Positions 48,952 to 57,404 are shown, counted from the stretch's first letter. The stretch: 64,000 nt of DNA from Xanthomonas fragariae (GCF_017603965.1 NZ_CP071955.1:3162001-3226000); one strand, 5' to 3'. Program-made: numbers and translations. The notes: a model not told the origin generated them from the letters alone.

Positions 48952-49626
48952 ATGAAAAAAGCCGTTGTTCTGTTGTCCGGTGGCATGGACTCCGCCGCCG
49001 CCGTCGCGCTCGCGCAGGAGCAAGGCTTTGCCGTGTACGCCTTGAGCCTGCGCTATGGCCAGCGCCACACCTCAGAACTGGACGCGGCCGCACGTGTCGC
49101 TGCCGCGCAAGGCGTCATTACACACAAGGTACTGGACGTGGACCTGCGCAGCATCGGCGGCTCGGCGTTGACAGACGATATCGAAGTACCAGAGGCCGGC
49201 GGCGGCGGCATTCCGGTCACCTACGTGCCCGCGCGCAACACCATCATGCTGTCGCTGGCGCTCGGTTGGGCCGAGGCGATCGGCGCCAACGACCTGTTCT
49301 GCGGCGTCAATGCGGTCGACTACTCCGGCTACCCCGACTGCCGGCCCGAGTTCGTGCGCGCATTCGAAGTACTGGCCAACATGGCCACCAAAGCAGGCGT
49401 GGAAGGCGCCGGACTGCGCGTGCATGCGCCACTGCAATTCCTCAGTAAGGCCGACATCGTCCGCGAAGGAGTGCGCCTGGGCGTGAACTTCAGCCTGACC
49501 GTCTCCTGCTACCGCGCCGACGCCGACGGACGCGCCTGCGGCCACTGCGACGCCTGTCGCCTACGCGCCGCCGGCTTCGCGGACGCCGGCGTCCCGGACC
49601 CCACGCATTACGCCATTTCGTCTTGA
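48952..49626 (+). CDS. queC: QueC, 7-cyano-7-deazaguanine (preQ0) synthase
   Basis: 224 residues. PP-loop ATP pyrophosphatase motif [20 protein letters not shown], then [59 protein letters not shown] and the zinc cysteines [18 protein letters not shown]. It converts CDG to preQ0 on the way to queuosine in tRNA. It is followed by tRNA-Lys after 47 bp. Confidence 0.97.
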   Translation: MKKAVVLLSGGMDSAAAVALAQEQGFAVYALSLRYGQRHTSELDAAARVAAAQGVITHKVLDVDLRSIGGSALTDDIEVPEAGGGGIPVTYVPARNTIMLSLALGWAEAIGANDLFCGVNAVDYSGYPDCRPEFVRAFEVLANMATKAGVEGAGLRVHAPLQFLSKADIVREGVRLGVNFSLTVSCYRADADGRACGHCDACRLRAAGFADAGVPDPTHYAISS

Positions 49627-49673
49627 CGCCCGTGTAGGATAGAATGCGCACCCCGACGCAATGTCGGGGCAGT

Positions 49674-49749
49674 GGGCCGTTAGCTCAGTCGGTAGAGCAG
49701 AAGACTTTTAATCTTTTGGTCGATGGTTCGAATCCATCACGGCCCACCA
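49674..49749 (+). tRNA. tRNA-Lys (anticodon TTT)
   Basis: 76 nt including an encoded CCA. Acceptor GGGCCGT pairs with ACGGCCC, D-arm TAGCTCAGTCGGTAGAGCA, anticodon loop CTTTTAA, T-loop GGTTCGAATCC. The 3' side is followed by integrase-like debris, so it is a likely attachment site. Confidence 0.97.
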
Positions 49750-49770
49750 ATAAAATCAGCAAGTTAGATG

Positions 49771-49789
49771 GCACCGAAGGTGCTTTTTT
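49771..49789 (+). terminator. Rho-independent terminator after tRNA-Lys
   Basis: Short stem GCACC-GAA-GGTGC followed by TTTTTT, 21 bp after the CCA end of the tRNA. Confidence 0.75.
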
Positions 49790-49829
49790 GTTACGCCGGG
49801 AAATTGCCGGGAAAATTAGTGGTTGCATA

Positions 49830-49999
49830 CAATGTTCCGCGGCTACCAGACATGCATGGCGTAGCTCGTCGTTCCAAGTCGTGATGTTGTCGCGCGCCCC
49901 CCTACGCCGCGTCGCCGAGATTCCCTGCTCGCTGGCATGGGCGTCAGTAAGATCAGTTATCTCTGCGCCGCGTAACCGCAAGTTGTAGGCCAGGATCAT
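49830..49999 (-). pseudogene. Fragment resembling a phage tyrosine integrase
   Basis: The minus strand reads MILAYNLRLRGAEITDLTDA HASEQGISATRRRGARDNITTWNDELRHA. The pattern of a Leu/Arg-rich helix with GxEIxxL, then a GI-x-RRKGxR-x-x-x-x-W turn resembles the central part of tyrosine recombinases. The lack of catalytic residues in the fragment keeps this tentative. Its position next to the tRNA-Lys 3' end is where an integrase gene is expected. Confidence 0.5.
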
Positions 50000-50010
50000 C
50001 ACCGCATGCA

Positions 50011-50520
50011 GATATCATGCACAGTACGGGCCTGCAAAATAGAAATCGCTCTGCAAGCACGCGGTAATGAATTGATGATCGGCGAACTCCTTGCCGTTGT
50101 CGGCGGTCAGGGTGTGCACCGTGTGGCGTAGGCCGCCCAGGCGCTGGACGATGGCGTTGCGCACGTTCTCGGCGATGCCGTCAGGCGAGTAGGCCAGCAG
50201 ATGCAGGCGACTGCGACGTTCGGTCATGCTGACCACCACCGCCTTGCCATGCGAAGCGCGAAGGGTGTCCAGCTCCCAATCGCCGACGGCAATCTGTTCC
50301 GGGCTGAAGTCCTCAGCCAGCAAGAGCTCGATCCGGGCGATGCGCTCAGCGTCGATGCGCGCACACCGGCTGGCCTGCGTGCGCCGATGCTCGCTGAGGC
50401 GCTGCGCATGATCGGGCAGATACTGCCGAGCGTGCCGGTGACGGCGCAGTTCGCGGCTGATCGTGCTGGGCGCGCGCTCCAACGCATCGGCGATGGCCCG
50501 CATCGACATCCCGGTTCATA
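50011..50520 (-). pseudogene. IS30-family transposase remnant
   Basis: Reads MSMRAIADALERAPSTISRE LRRHRHARQYLPDHAQRLSE (IS30 helix-turn-helix), LLAEDFSPEQIA, then jumps to VGDWELDTLRASHGKAVVVS MTERRSR and HTLTADNGKEFADHQFIT. The usual block between EQIA and VGDWE is deleted, and the C-terminus stops at about 50015. No inverted repeats were found. Confidence 0.8.
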
Positions 50521-50710
50521 TAACGCATGCAAACGGTATCGTTCTCACAGGTCCAGGCGGCTGGATGACATGGGCAACTCCACTTGGCGGTGAAATCGCT
50601 CAGGTCAGGTCGCCTGGACCACGTCACAACCGTTGGTGTTGCGATCCAGAGGTGAAGCCACCGGGCATTTAAGTGGGGTGGGCAGGTAATTGTCATCCTT
50701 ACCGCGACCC

Positions 50711-51592
50711 TCAATAGAGCAAATTTGCCGGTTCAATTTTCAGATAACCTTTGAAGTCAAAAGCTTGTTCATCTTCCTTCAAAAAATGCTCCATCGTCCT
50801 CACAGAGGTAGCTTCCGCATCGACCCTCAATGCGCCACTAAAAGGGATGCCTATATTCGCCGGCGCGGCCTGATATGCTGCCAAAATAAAATGAGAGCAA
50901 AAGGAACCACGGATTCTAGGTTTATTTTCAAATGCCTGACCCGCATATTTTTCACTAGCCCGCTTGGCGCCACCATTGAAACTAGAGTTTCGTAAGATAC
51001 TAAAAACACTTTTAGGCTTTGAGTAAAGAATCTTCTTTTCTGCGCTCCAGATTTGACCGATCTGAGCAGCCCAATCGCCAAGATTTTTATCCTTTGGCGA
51101 GTAAACTTTATACATTCCTTGCCGGATAGGACCCGATGAGGACGACAACTGGGTGCCGCCGCGCATCTCGACAATTTCCGACTCTCCGGGACCATTCGCA
51201 GTCATCCTGCCCGTGTTATTTCCCCTTTTCGACCACATAACCGCATGTACCAGCGCAGGATCGCCGGTGTTGTTACGTAACAAGGAAAGCGAGGACAGGC
51301 TTTGCCCAATTTTAATCAATTGATGAGTGCAAGTTGTGTTGTCAGGCTGATCAATCAATATAAGAATATCGCCCGCCGAAAGGTCGGTTTTTTTTAATTT
51401 ACTATTGAACACGGCCGAGACGCCCGGTACTTCATTCGCTCCCTGTGTAGAAGAAACAGGGGATCGTGGCTGAGCGTACTGGGCATGTACCATGCCCGTA
51501 GAGGAGGACAGCCCTGCACTACTAAGGTTTACCTGTTGAGGGAGTTCAACTTCGTAACTTGAGACTGGGGTGTATAGCTTACCAATGCGCAT
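50711..51592 (-). CDS. Permuted NlpC/P60-like cysteine hydrolase, candidate secreted effector
   Basis: 293 residues from ATG 51592 (an in-frame TTG at 51769 would add 59). The N-terminal about 60 residues are Ser/Pro/Gln-rich and unstructured (VNLSSAGLSSSTGMVHAQYA QPRSPVSSTQ), as in type III secretion signals. The rest follows the YiiX/LRAT-like permuted papain order: LSAGDILILI (Asp75), LVHAVMW (His116), GESEIVEMRGG (Glu142), and the nucleophile Cys232 in GSFCSHFILAAYQAA. GC is clearly lower than that of the core genes, and it sits among IS and integrase debris between two tRNA-Lys genes. No PIP box was found. Effector status, substrate and name are inference; a family match to a known Xop protein cannot be confirmed here. 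Confidence 0.65.
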   Translation of the reverse strand: MRIGKLYTPVSSYEVELPQQVNLSSAGLSSSTGMVHAQYAQPRSPVSSTQGANEVPGVSAVFNSKLKKTDLSAGDILILIDQPDNTTCTHQLIKIGQSLSSLSLLRNNTGDPALVHAVMWSKRGNNTGRMTANGPGESEIVEMRGGTQLSSSSGPIRQGMYKVYSPKDKNLGDWAAQIGQIWSAEKKILYSKPKSVFSILRNSSFNGGAKRASEKYAGQAFENKPRIRGSFCSHFILAAYQAAPANIGIPFSGALRVDAEATSVRTMEHFLKEDEQAFDFKGYLKIEPANLLY

Positions 51593-51929
51593 GACAGTAC
51601 CTGAATTTAATTTAAAGTGAGTGGTTCTAACCACTCGCAGGTTCCAAAGATTTCCCAGAGTATGGGGGAGAGTGTTAAATTCTTCGTGTGCAGGCCGGTA
51701 ACGGTCTAGATAGATATTGAAAATTGAAAACTTTTTCTGGACTCGAATAATGCGATTTTCGGAGCTCAAGCCTCATCATAGCCTAGCGTCCAATAAACGA
51801 GCATATGATGGGCCGCCTCATAAAACGGAATTTAAAGCAAGTTAAGCTGGTGGCAGAGCTCGTAATGGCCTGAACCTTTCCGCACCGACTTTGGTACGGT
51901 TGCGCCACAGGTAGTTGCCGGTAAAGTTA
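51593..51929. other. Low-GC upstream region of the cysteine hydrolase gene
   Basis: AT-rich DNA containing the possible promoter. An alternative ATG at 51776 is in a different frame and runs only about 30 codons in step, which could reflect a lost N-terminal extension. No other gene is visible. Confidence 0.4.
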
Positions 51930-52051
51930 AATATGCTCGCAGCCCAGTTCAGTGTGGTTCAAGGAAATGTTCCAGGGAAGCAACTCGCTCACCCGATTGA
52001 AGGGGTGTTCGGCAATGTGCCGTAGCACATAGGTCAGATATGCCTGCGGAT
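51930..52051 (-). pseudogene. IS66-family TnpC transposase C-terminal remnant
   Basis: The minus strand reads [28 protein letters not shown], the standard end of IS66 transposases (DPxAYLRxVLxRIAxHPxNRIDELLPWN). The piece is cut at 52052-52054 by the IS5-family element copy 2. Confidence 0.8.
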
Positions 52052-52054
52052 TTA

Positions 52055-52934
52055 GAACGGCTGACAAAACCCATTGAATATTGTCTCACCGGCGGCAAAA
52101 TTGCGGACATGACACGTCGCAAAGAGATCCGCCATTGCGCTGTGGAAGCGCATCGAGCCACTGATTGCGCAACTGAAGCGTTCGTCCAAAGGTGGACGGC
52201 CGCGTCTGAGTGATCAGCAAGCCCTCAACGGCATTGTCTATGTCCTGCGCACAGGCGTGCCATGGGAAGACCTGCCTGTGGAACTCGGTTATGGCAGCGG
52301 CATGACCTGCTGGCGCCGGTTGCGTGATTGGCAGGCCGCAGGTGTGTGGCATCGTCTGCATCAATCGTCTGCATCAGGTGTTGCTGGCCGAGCGACGTCG
52401 CGCCCAGACGCTGGATCTGAGCCGAGCAAGTCTGGACGCCGCCAGTGTGGCCTCCCCCCGGGGGGCGCCTACACCGGGCCAAACCCGACCGACCGCGGCA
52501 AACGCGGCAGCAAACGGCATCTGATCGTCGATCGCAACGGCGTGCCCTTGGCGGTGTGCGTCACCGGCGCCAATCGGCACGACTCGGTCGTGTTTGAGGA
52601 GTTGCTTGATGCCTTGCCTGCTATCTCCGCAAAACCAGGGCGCCCGCGTCGCGGGCCAAGCAAACTGCATGCCGACAAAGCCTACGACATCGAACGGTGT
52701 CGCACCTCCCTCAAGCAGCGCGGCATCATTGCGCGGATCGCACGCAAGGGCATTGAGCGCAATGACCGGTTGGGCCGTCATCGCTGGGTCCTCGAGCGCA
52801 CGCATGCCTGGTTCGCAGGCGTGGGCAAACTGCGCATCCGCTTTGAACGCCGCATCGATCTCCACTTGGCGTTGCTCTGGCTTGCTTGCTCCATCATCTG
52901 CTGACGGCCTCTTCCTCGGTTTTGTTAGCCGCTC
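52055..52934 (+). mobile_element. IS5-family element with GAGCGGCTAACAAAAC ends, copy 2
   Basis: 880 bp. Left end GAACGGCTGACAAAACCC, right end GGTTTTGTTAGCCGCTC, flanked by TTA at 52052-52054 and 52935-52937. Sequence is close to copy 1 but in the opposite orientation and with indels. Confidence 0.9.
52111..52904 (+). pseudogene. IS5-family transposase, damaged (copy 2)
   Basis: Begins MTRRKEI at ATG 52111, but an extra base (GATCCGCCATT against GATCCCCATT in copy 1) breaks the frame at once. Frame is regained at MPWEDLPVELGYGSGMTCWR. A 12-bp repeat (CATCAATCGTCTG) follows at about 52360-52375, the C6G6 frameshift tract is at 52453-52464, and the DDE part (GGAYTGPNPTDRGKRGSKRH to ERTHAWFAGVGKLRIRFERR) is open. 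Inactive unless complemented. Confidence 0.85.
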
Positions 52935-52937
52935 TTA

Positions 52938-53516
52938 GTCGCTACGCGTTCAGCTTCTTCGAACTCGATCTCACCGCCAATTTCGATTGCCTTAACGGGC
53001 GTGCTGCGAAGGGCTGCTACAGCTCTCTCAGATTGCTGATCCTCAAGGAAAACAAAATCCTAGTGGTCAAGCAACTCGGCTTCTTTTATAAGCCAGTTGA
53101 GGGGGCTCTCCAATTGAGCCGACCTTAGCGAGGTGCTCCCTATGAACATCACATGGCGCTCGAAGAGCGCAACGTAGAGGATCGACTCACAAACTCGCGC
53201 GGCGCCCCGCCCTCACTCCCACCGGCAGCGCATCCAGTTTGTAGTCTTGAGTCGCATCATCGAGCTCAAGGAACTTCTGTTGCTAGTGTTGCTAGCCAGG
53301 CGTGTAAAGCATCAGCTTGCCAACAACCATCCCTAAGCTCGACCGCACACCTGTCAGTACAGTCCGCGTGCCGTTCTGCGCATCTATCTGCTCACGACGC
53401 TGGACGCTGCCCAAGCGAGTGACTGCCTGCTGGACCAGACTTTGCAAGTCATGGCTGCTTTTTCGCAAGTAGTCAGCCTTCTCGTACCGCAGCGTCCTTG
53501 ACTTGGTGCTGGACAT
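52938..53516 (-). pseudogene. Decayed gene next to tRNA-Lys(CTT), cut by IS5-family copy 2
   Basis: From ATG 53516 the frame reads MSSTKSRTLRYEKADYLRKS SHDLQSLVQQAVTRLGSVQR ... GMVVGKLMLYTPG, then two stop codons, FLELDDATQDYKLDALPVGV RAG, a frameshift, FVESILYVALFERHVMFIGS TSLRSAQLESPLNWLIKEAE LLDH, another stop, and VFLEDQQSERAVAALRSTPV KAIEIGGEIEFEEAERVAT up to the IS at 52934. The coherent amino-acid pattern across the breaks shows one real ancestral gene of at least 190 codons. Family not recognised; the position beside a tRNA suggests a phage or island gene. Confidence 0.65.
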
Positions 53517-53571
53517 CCATTTGTCTCCCGAATCAGGGGAATTTTTCCGACTATTTTCCTGACATATAGAA

Positions 53572-53606
53572 AAACAGCCACTTCGCTTGCGCTAGGTGGC
53601 TGTTTT
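53572..53606 (-). terminator. Terminator-like hairpin after the tRNA operon
   Basis: AAACAGCCAC and GTGGCTGTTTT form a stem around CTTCGCTTGCGCTAG, just past the CCA end of tRNA-Lys(CTT) on the minus strand. Confidence 0.7.
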
Positions 53607-53609
53607 AAT

Positions 53610-53685
53610 TGGTGGGCCGTCAAGGATTCGAACCTTGGACCTATTGATTAAGAGTCAACTGCTCTACCAACTGAGCTAACGGCCC
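53610..53685 (-). tRNA. tRNA-Lys (anticodon CTT)
   Basis: 76 nt with encoded CCA. GGGCCGTTAGCTCAGTTGGT at the 5' side, anticodon loop CTCTTAA, T-loop GGTTCGAATCC. Last gene of a four-tRNA operon (Pro-Arg-His-Lys). Confidence 0.97.
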
Positions 53686-53778
53686 TGAAACTGGTCGCAC
53701 ATTGTACATGTATTTTTACTTTGTTGCAACACTCCGCGAGGCATCGCGTCCAACTTTGCTGCAATCACCTGCAATCAG

Positions 53779-53855
53779 TGGGGTGGCTGAGGGGACTCGA
53801 ACCCCCGACATCTGGAATCACAATCCAGTACTCTAACCAACTGAGCTACAGCCAC
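53779..53855 (-). tRNA. tRNA-His (anticodon GTG)
   Basis: 77 nt with encoded CCA. 5' GTGGCTGTAGCTCAGTTGGT, anticodon loop TTGTGAT, discriminator C; the preceding base would give the G-1 required for histidyl identity. Confidence 0.97.
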
Positions 53856-53887
53856 CACTGAAAACCTGTTTTCTAACGTACTACCGA

Positions 53888-53964
53888 TGGCGCGCCCGAC
53901 AGGACTCGAACCTGTAACCGCCGGCTTAGAAGGCCGGTGCTCTATCCGGTTGAGCTACGGACGC
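53888..53964 (-). tRNA. tRNA-Arg (anticodon TCT)
   Basis: 77 nt with encoded CCA. 5' GCGTCCGTAGCTCAACCGGA, anticodon loop CTTCTAA, T-arm AGGTTCGAGTCCT. Confidence 0.97.
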
Positions 53965-54009
53965 CCGGACCGAACTTCGCATTCCCACGCTGCCAAAAGC
54001 ATACGGGAA

Positions 54010-54086
54010 TGGTCGGGGTAGAGGGATTCGAACCCCCGACATCCTGCTCCCAAAGCAGGCGCGCTACCAGACTGCGCTATACCCCG
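54010..54086 (-). tRNA. tRNA-Pro (anticodon TGG)
   Basis: 77 nt with encoded CCA. 5' CGGGGTATAGCGCAGTCTGG, anticodon loop TTTGGGA, T-arm GGGGGTTCGAATCCC. First gene of the tRNA operon; its promoter lies in the gap shared with the divergent Bax-inhibitor gene. Confidence 0.97.
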
Positions 54087-54240
54087 GCGGGACCTTTCAA
54101 ATCCCGAAGGCTCGAAAGGTCGGTTATTTTGAGAACGATTGGCCTTGCTGTCAATCACCGTGTGTAAATTAGATGATCCGGTATCCTCGCAACAACGCTT
54201 GCCAACTCGGCAAGCACCTACATTTCTAAGGAGAACACGC

Positions 54241-55002
54241 ATGCGTAGCGGTAACCCGGCCCTTCGGGAATCCACGTTTCTCGACCTCGGCTCCGGCTCG
54301 GTGGTCACGCGCGATGGTCAGGCGATGACCCTCAACGGCACCATCAACAAAACTGGGGCGCTGTTGTTGATGGCTGTGCTCACCGCAGCGTTTGCCTGGT
54401 CGCAGTCGATCGGTGCGGACGGCATGCCGCTGCCTGCGGCCAAGCTGTACATGATTGCCGGTGCGATCGGTGGGTTGGTGTTCGCACTGGCCACCAGCTT
54501 CAAGCCGAGCTGGGCACCGATCACCGCGCCGCTTTACGCGCTGGTGGAAGGCTTCTTCCTGGGTTCGATCTCGGCGGTCTATGAAACGCGTTTCAACGGC
54601 ATCGTGTTCCAGGCGGTGCTGCTGACCTTCGGCACGATGTTCGCACTGCTGTTGGCGTATCGCAGCGGCATGATCAAGGCCACCGAGAACTTCAAGCTGG
54701 GTGTGGTCGCAGCAACCGGCGGCATTGCGTTGGTCTATCTGGCCACCATCGTGCTGGGCTTTTTTGGTGTGCGCATCCCTTTCATCCACGATTCCGGCCT
54801 CATCGGGATCGGCTTCAGCCTGTTCGTGGTGGTCGTTGCCGCACTGAACCTAGTGCTGGATTTCGACTTTATCGAAAGCGGCGTGGAACAGGGAGCGCCC
54901 AAGCACATGGAGTGGTACGGCGCGTTCGGCCTCATGGTCACGCTGGTGTGGCTGTACATTGAGTTTCTGCGGTTGTTGTCGAAGCTGCAATCGCGTAACT
55001 AA
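54241..55002 (+). CDS. Bax inhibitor-1 / YccA family membrane protein
   Basis: 253 residues, ATG after AAGGAG. About 40 polar residues, then seven hydrophobic segments (from TGALLLMAVLTAAFAWSQ to FGLMVTLVWLYIEFLRLL). The family core is seen in APLYALVEGFFLGSISAVYE and in the acidic segment LNLVLDFDFIESGVEQGAPK HMEWYGAFGLMVT. Related proteins modulate FtsH or act as pH-sensitive calcium leak channels; the role here is not known. Confidence 0.92.
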   Translation: MRSGNPALRESTFLDLGSGSVVTRDGQAMTLNGTINKTGALLLMAVLTAAFAWSQSIGADGMPLPAAKLYMIAGAIGGLVFALATSFKPSWAPITAPLYALVEGFFLGSISAVYETRFNGIVFQAVLLTFGTMFALLLAYRSGMIKATENFKLGVVAATGGIALVYLATIVLGFFGVRIPFIHDSGLIGIGFSLFVVVVAALNLVLDFDFIESGVEQGAPKHMEWYGAFGLMVTLVWLYIEFLRLLSKLQSRN

Positions 55003-55060
55003 GCGAGGAATGGGGAATCGTAAAAAGCGGATTTCTTGCGCGCTATGGTTTCAAACAAAA

Positions 55061-55086
55061 AGAAAGGGCGCCTGGGCGCCCTTTCT
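55061..55086. terminator. Bidirectional rho-independent terminator
   Basis: 12-bp stem AGAAAGGGCGCC / GGCGCCCTTTCT with a 2-base loop, flanked by A- and T-rich sequence, between convergent Bax-inhibitor and dehydrogenase genes. Confidence 0.85.
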
Positions 55087-55262
55087 TTATTTGCTGTCGC
55101 TGTGTCGCTCAGCAATCTGCGAACAACGTACGACGTGGTGAGTGACCTTAGAATTTTACTTAATCGCGACGATCTTCCATCATAAAAATCAATCACTTAC
55201 GCATAGCGGCGATTGCCTCAGTTGCTGTTCGAAAGCGCATGGAAGCGTTGTTGAGAGCTTGC

Positions 55263-56270
55263 TTAGAGGCGGCTGGCGATGGCTTTGGCGAAGCCCATGG
55301 TGTTGCCGGTGCCGCCCAAGTCTGGGGTCAGCGAGTCCTTGGCTTCCAGGGTGGCCACGATGGCCTCGCGCAGGCGCTCGGCATTCTGCGGCTGGCCGAT
55401 GTGGTCGAGCATCTGCGCGGCGCCAAGCAGCAGCGCGCACGGGTTGGCCTTGCCCTGCCCTGCGATGTCCGGCGCTGAGCCGTGCACGGCTTCGAAAATC
55501 GCCGCGTCCACGCCGATGTTTGCGCCAGGAGCCAGGCCAAGGCCGCCGACCAGACCGGCGCACAGGTCGGAGATGATGTCGCCGAACAGGTTGGTGGTCA
55601 CGATGATGTCGAACTGTTCCGGACGCATTACCAGCTGCATGCAGGTGTTGTCGACGATCATTTCCTGGAATTCGATTTCCGGGTACTGCGCTGCCACGTC
55701 ACGTGCCACCTTCAAAAACAGGCCAGAGGTTGACTTGATGATGTTGGCCTTGTGCACCGCGGTGACCTTCTTGCGGCCGGTGGCGCGCGCCAGGTCGAAG
55801 GCGTAGCGCACGATGCGCTCGGAGCCCTTGCGGGTGACGCGGGCGCCGGAGACGGCGACTTCCCCATCGGCCGATACTTCCTGGCCTTCGCTCAGATAGG
55901 CGCCTTCGGTGTTCTCACGGACCGTGATCAGGTCCACTCCATCGGCAAAGCGTGACTTGGTGTTGGGAAACGATTTGGCCGGACGCACGTTGGCGTACAG
56001 GTCAAACTTGCGACGCATGGCCACGTTGATGGAGCTGAAGCCATCACCGACCGGCGTGGTGAGCGGGCTTTTCAGGGCGACCTTGTTCTTGGTGATCGAG
56101 GCCAGAGTGGACTCGGGCAGCAGATCGCCGTGCTTTTCCAGCGCGACCAGGCCGGCGTCAGCGTATTCGTAGGTCAGGCCAGCTTGCAGCGCGTCGAGCA
56201 CGAACAGCGTGGCATCCATGATCTCCGGGCCAATACCGTCGCCGCGGATGACCGTGATTGTCTGCGTCAT
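55263..56270 (-). CDS. NAD-dependent isocitrate/isopropylmalate-type dehydrogenase
   Basis: 335 residues of the beta-decarboxylating dehydrogenase family. N-terminal ITVIRGDGIGPEIMDATLFV, substrate-binding DLYANVRPAKSFPNTKSRF, LITVRENTEGAYLSEGQ, catalytic KANIIKSTSGLFL, the Asp cluster in TNLFGDIISDLCAGLVGGLG and the nucleotide loop FEAVHGSAPDIAGQGKANPC. The short length and the lack of leuB context favour NAD-dependent isocitrate dehydrogenase, though homoisocitrate or isopropylmalate cannot be fully excluded. Cytosolic, TCA cycle. Confidence 0.87.
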   Translation of the reverse strand: MTQTITVIRGDGIGPEIMDATLFVLDALQAGLTYEYADAGLVALEKHGDLLPESTLASITKNKVALKSPLTTPVGDGFSSINVAMRRKFDLYANVRPAKSFPNTKSRFADGVDLITVRENTEGAYLSEGQEVSADGEVAVSGARVTRKGSERIVRYAFDLARATGRKKVTAVHKANIIKSTSGLFLKVARDVAAQYPEIEFQEMIVDNTCMQLVMRPEQFDIIVTTNLFGDIISDLCAGLVGGLGLAPGANIGVDAAIFEAVHGSAPDIAGQGKANPCALLLGAAQMLDHIGQPQNAERLREAIVATLEAKDSLTPDLGGTGNTMGFAKAIASRL

Positions 56271-56477
56271 AACGTTGGGTTTCCGAACTTAAGGGGGAGC
56301 GCCAGCCGGAAACCCGGCAGATCGGCGCAATGAGGTTTCATCGACAATTATGCCCGATGCCGGTGAAGGCGCCCAAACCGACCTTGGTCTAAAAACGATC
56401 GACAACCGCCCCAACGCAATGCGCCGCCTCGGTGGGCGGCGCATTTGAGTCATGCCTGGCAGACGATCAGGCCTGCG

Positions 56478-56873
56478 TCAGTCGTGCGCGTGCTGCGCCG
56501 GTGCCTGTGCGCCGCCTTCGAGCTGGTCGAGAAAATCCACCACGCGGCGCAGATGCGGGATCACGATGGAGCCGCCGACCATCAAGCCGACCGAGAAAGT
56601 CTCGAAGAACTCCTCCCGGGTCACGCCAGCTTCTTTGCACTGGGCGACGTGATAGCTGATGCAGTCGTCGCAGCGCAGCACCATCGAGGCGACCAGGCCG
56701 AGCAGCTCCTTGGTCTTCACGTCCAGGGCGCCGGCCTGATAGGTCTGCGTGTCCAGCGCGAAGAAGCGGCGCACCACCTGATTTGGCTCGGCCAGGATGC
56801 GCTGGTTCATGCGCTGGCGAAATTCGGTGAACTCGCGCAGTTGGTCTTCCGTGCTGCTTTCGTCACCACTCAT
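56478..56873 (-). CDS. AhpD-like alkylhydroperoxidase (carboxymuconolactone decarboxylase family)
   Basis: 131 residues from ATG 56873. The AhpD-type thiol motif is MVLRCDDCISYHVAQCKEAG (C-x2-C with His). The preceding helix is LDVKTKELLGLVASMV and the following one VTREEFFETFSVGLMVGGSI VIPHLRRVVDFLDQL. The gene start overlaps the stop of the upstream glutaredoxin by 4 bp (ATGA), suggesting a shared thiol-redox role. Confidence 0.9.
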   Translation of the reverse strand: MSGDESSTEDQLREFTEFRQRMNQRILAEPNQVVRRFFALDTQTYQAGALDVKTKELLGLVASMVLRCDDCISYHVAQCKEAGVTREEFFETFSVGLMVGGSIVIPHLRRVVDFLDQLEGGAQAPAQHAHD

Positions 56874-57178
56874 GCTTGACCGCTCGCGGTGCCGGCCAGC
56901 AACGGTTCGAGCTTGCCGGCGCGGTGCATGGCCATCATGTCGTCGTAGCCGCCCACATGGACGTCGCCGACGAAGATCTGCGGCACGCTGCTGCGCTTGG
57001 TGAGCGCAATCATCTTGTTGCGCTCGGCCGGGTCGAGATCGATGCGTACCTCGGTCCAGGTCCGCCCCTTGCTCTTGAGGAAGTTCTTGGTGGCCACGCA
57101 GTACGGGCAGATGGCAGAGGAATACAGGGTGATCTGCGGGCCGGTGGCTGCGTCCTGATCGGTATGGTCTTGGCTCAC
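56870..57178 (-). CDS. Glutaredoxin
   Basis: About 102 residues from the GTG at 57178. Thioredoxin fold with the dithiol active site SSAICPYCVATKNFLKSKGR, the TVP cis-proline region (SSVPQIFVGDVHVGGYDDMM) and the GSH-binding GG-x-DD. An ATG at 57238 (MEIPVYRYHLSDLRP) would add 20 residues and cannot be excluded, since neither start has a strong ribosome-binding site. Reduces disulfides or glutathionylated proteins and is likely coupled to the AhpD-like protein. Confidence 0.9.
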   Translation of the reverse strand: MSQDHTDQDAATGPQITLYSSAICPYCVATKNFLKSKGRTWTEVRIDLDPAERNKMIALTKRSSVPQIFVGDVHVGGYDDMMAMHRAGKLEPLLAGTASGQA

Positions 57179-57268
57179 GGGAAACTCTGTGGTTGGTCTG
57201 AGGTCTGACAGATGGTACCGGTAGACTGGAATTTCCATCTCGTCGCCGCAACACTGTGGATCAGATAA

Positions 57269-57404
57269 GGCGACCAAACCCTAGCGAGCGGTCATCGGCT
57301 GGGTGAGGACGGCGCGCGGAAGCTGCGGTGTACACGACACCTGCCGCACCGAATACCGGCAGCGCCCGCCTGGCTGACGCGCAGTAATCTTACGGTTGTC
57401 GCTC
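57269..57404. mobile_element. MITE-like element copy 5 (degraded)
   Basis: GGCGACCAAACCCTAGCGAG at the left after TAA, CTTACGGTTGTCGCTC at the right. The core (GTCATCGGCTGGGTGAGGAC, GCAGCGCCCGCCTGGC) is a diverged version of the other copies in the orientation of copy 1. It lies between the glutaredoxin gene and bepA. Confidence 0.65.

Noticed and set aside
49072..49545. Minus-strand frame within queC
   Set aside because: Antisense shadow of a well-supported gene.
51593..51850. PIP box before the candidate effector gene
   Set aside because: Only one CGAA half-site (51744-51747) occurs on the plus strand, with no partner 20 bp away.
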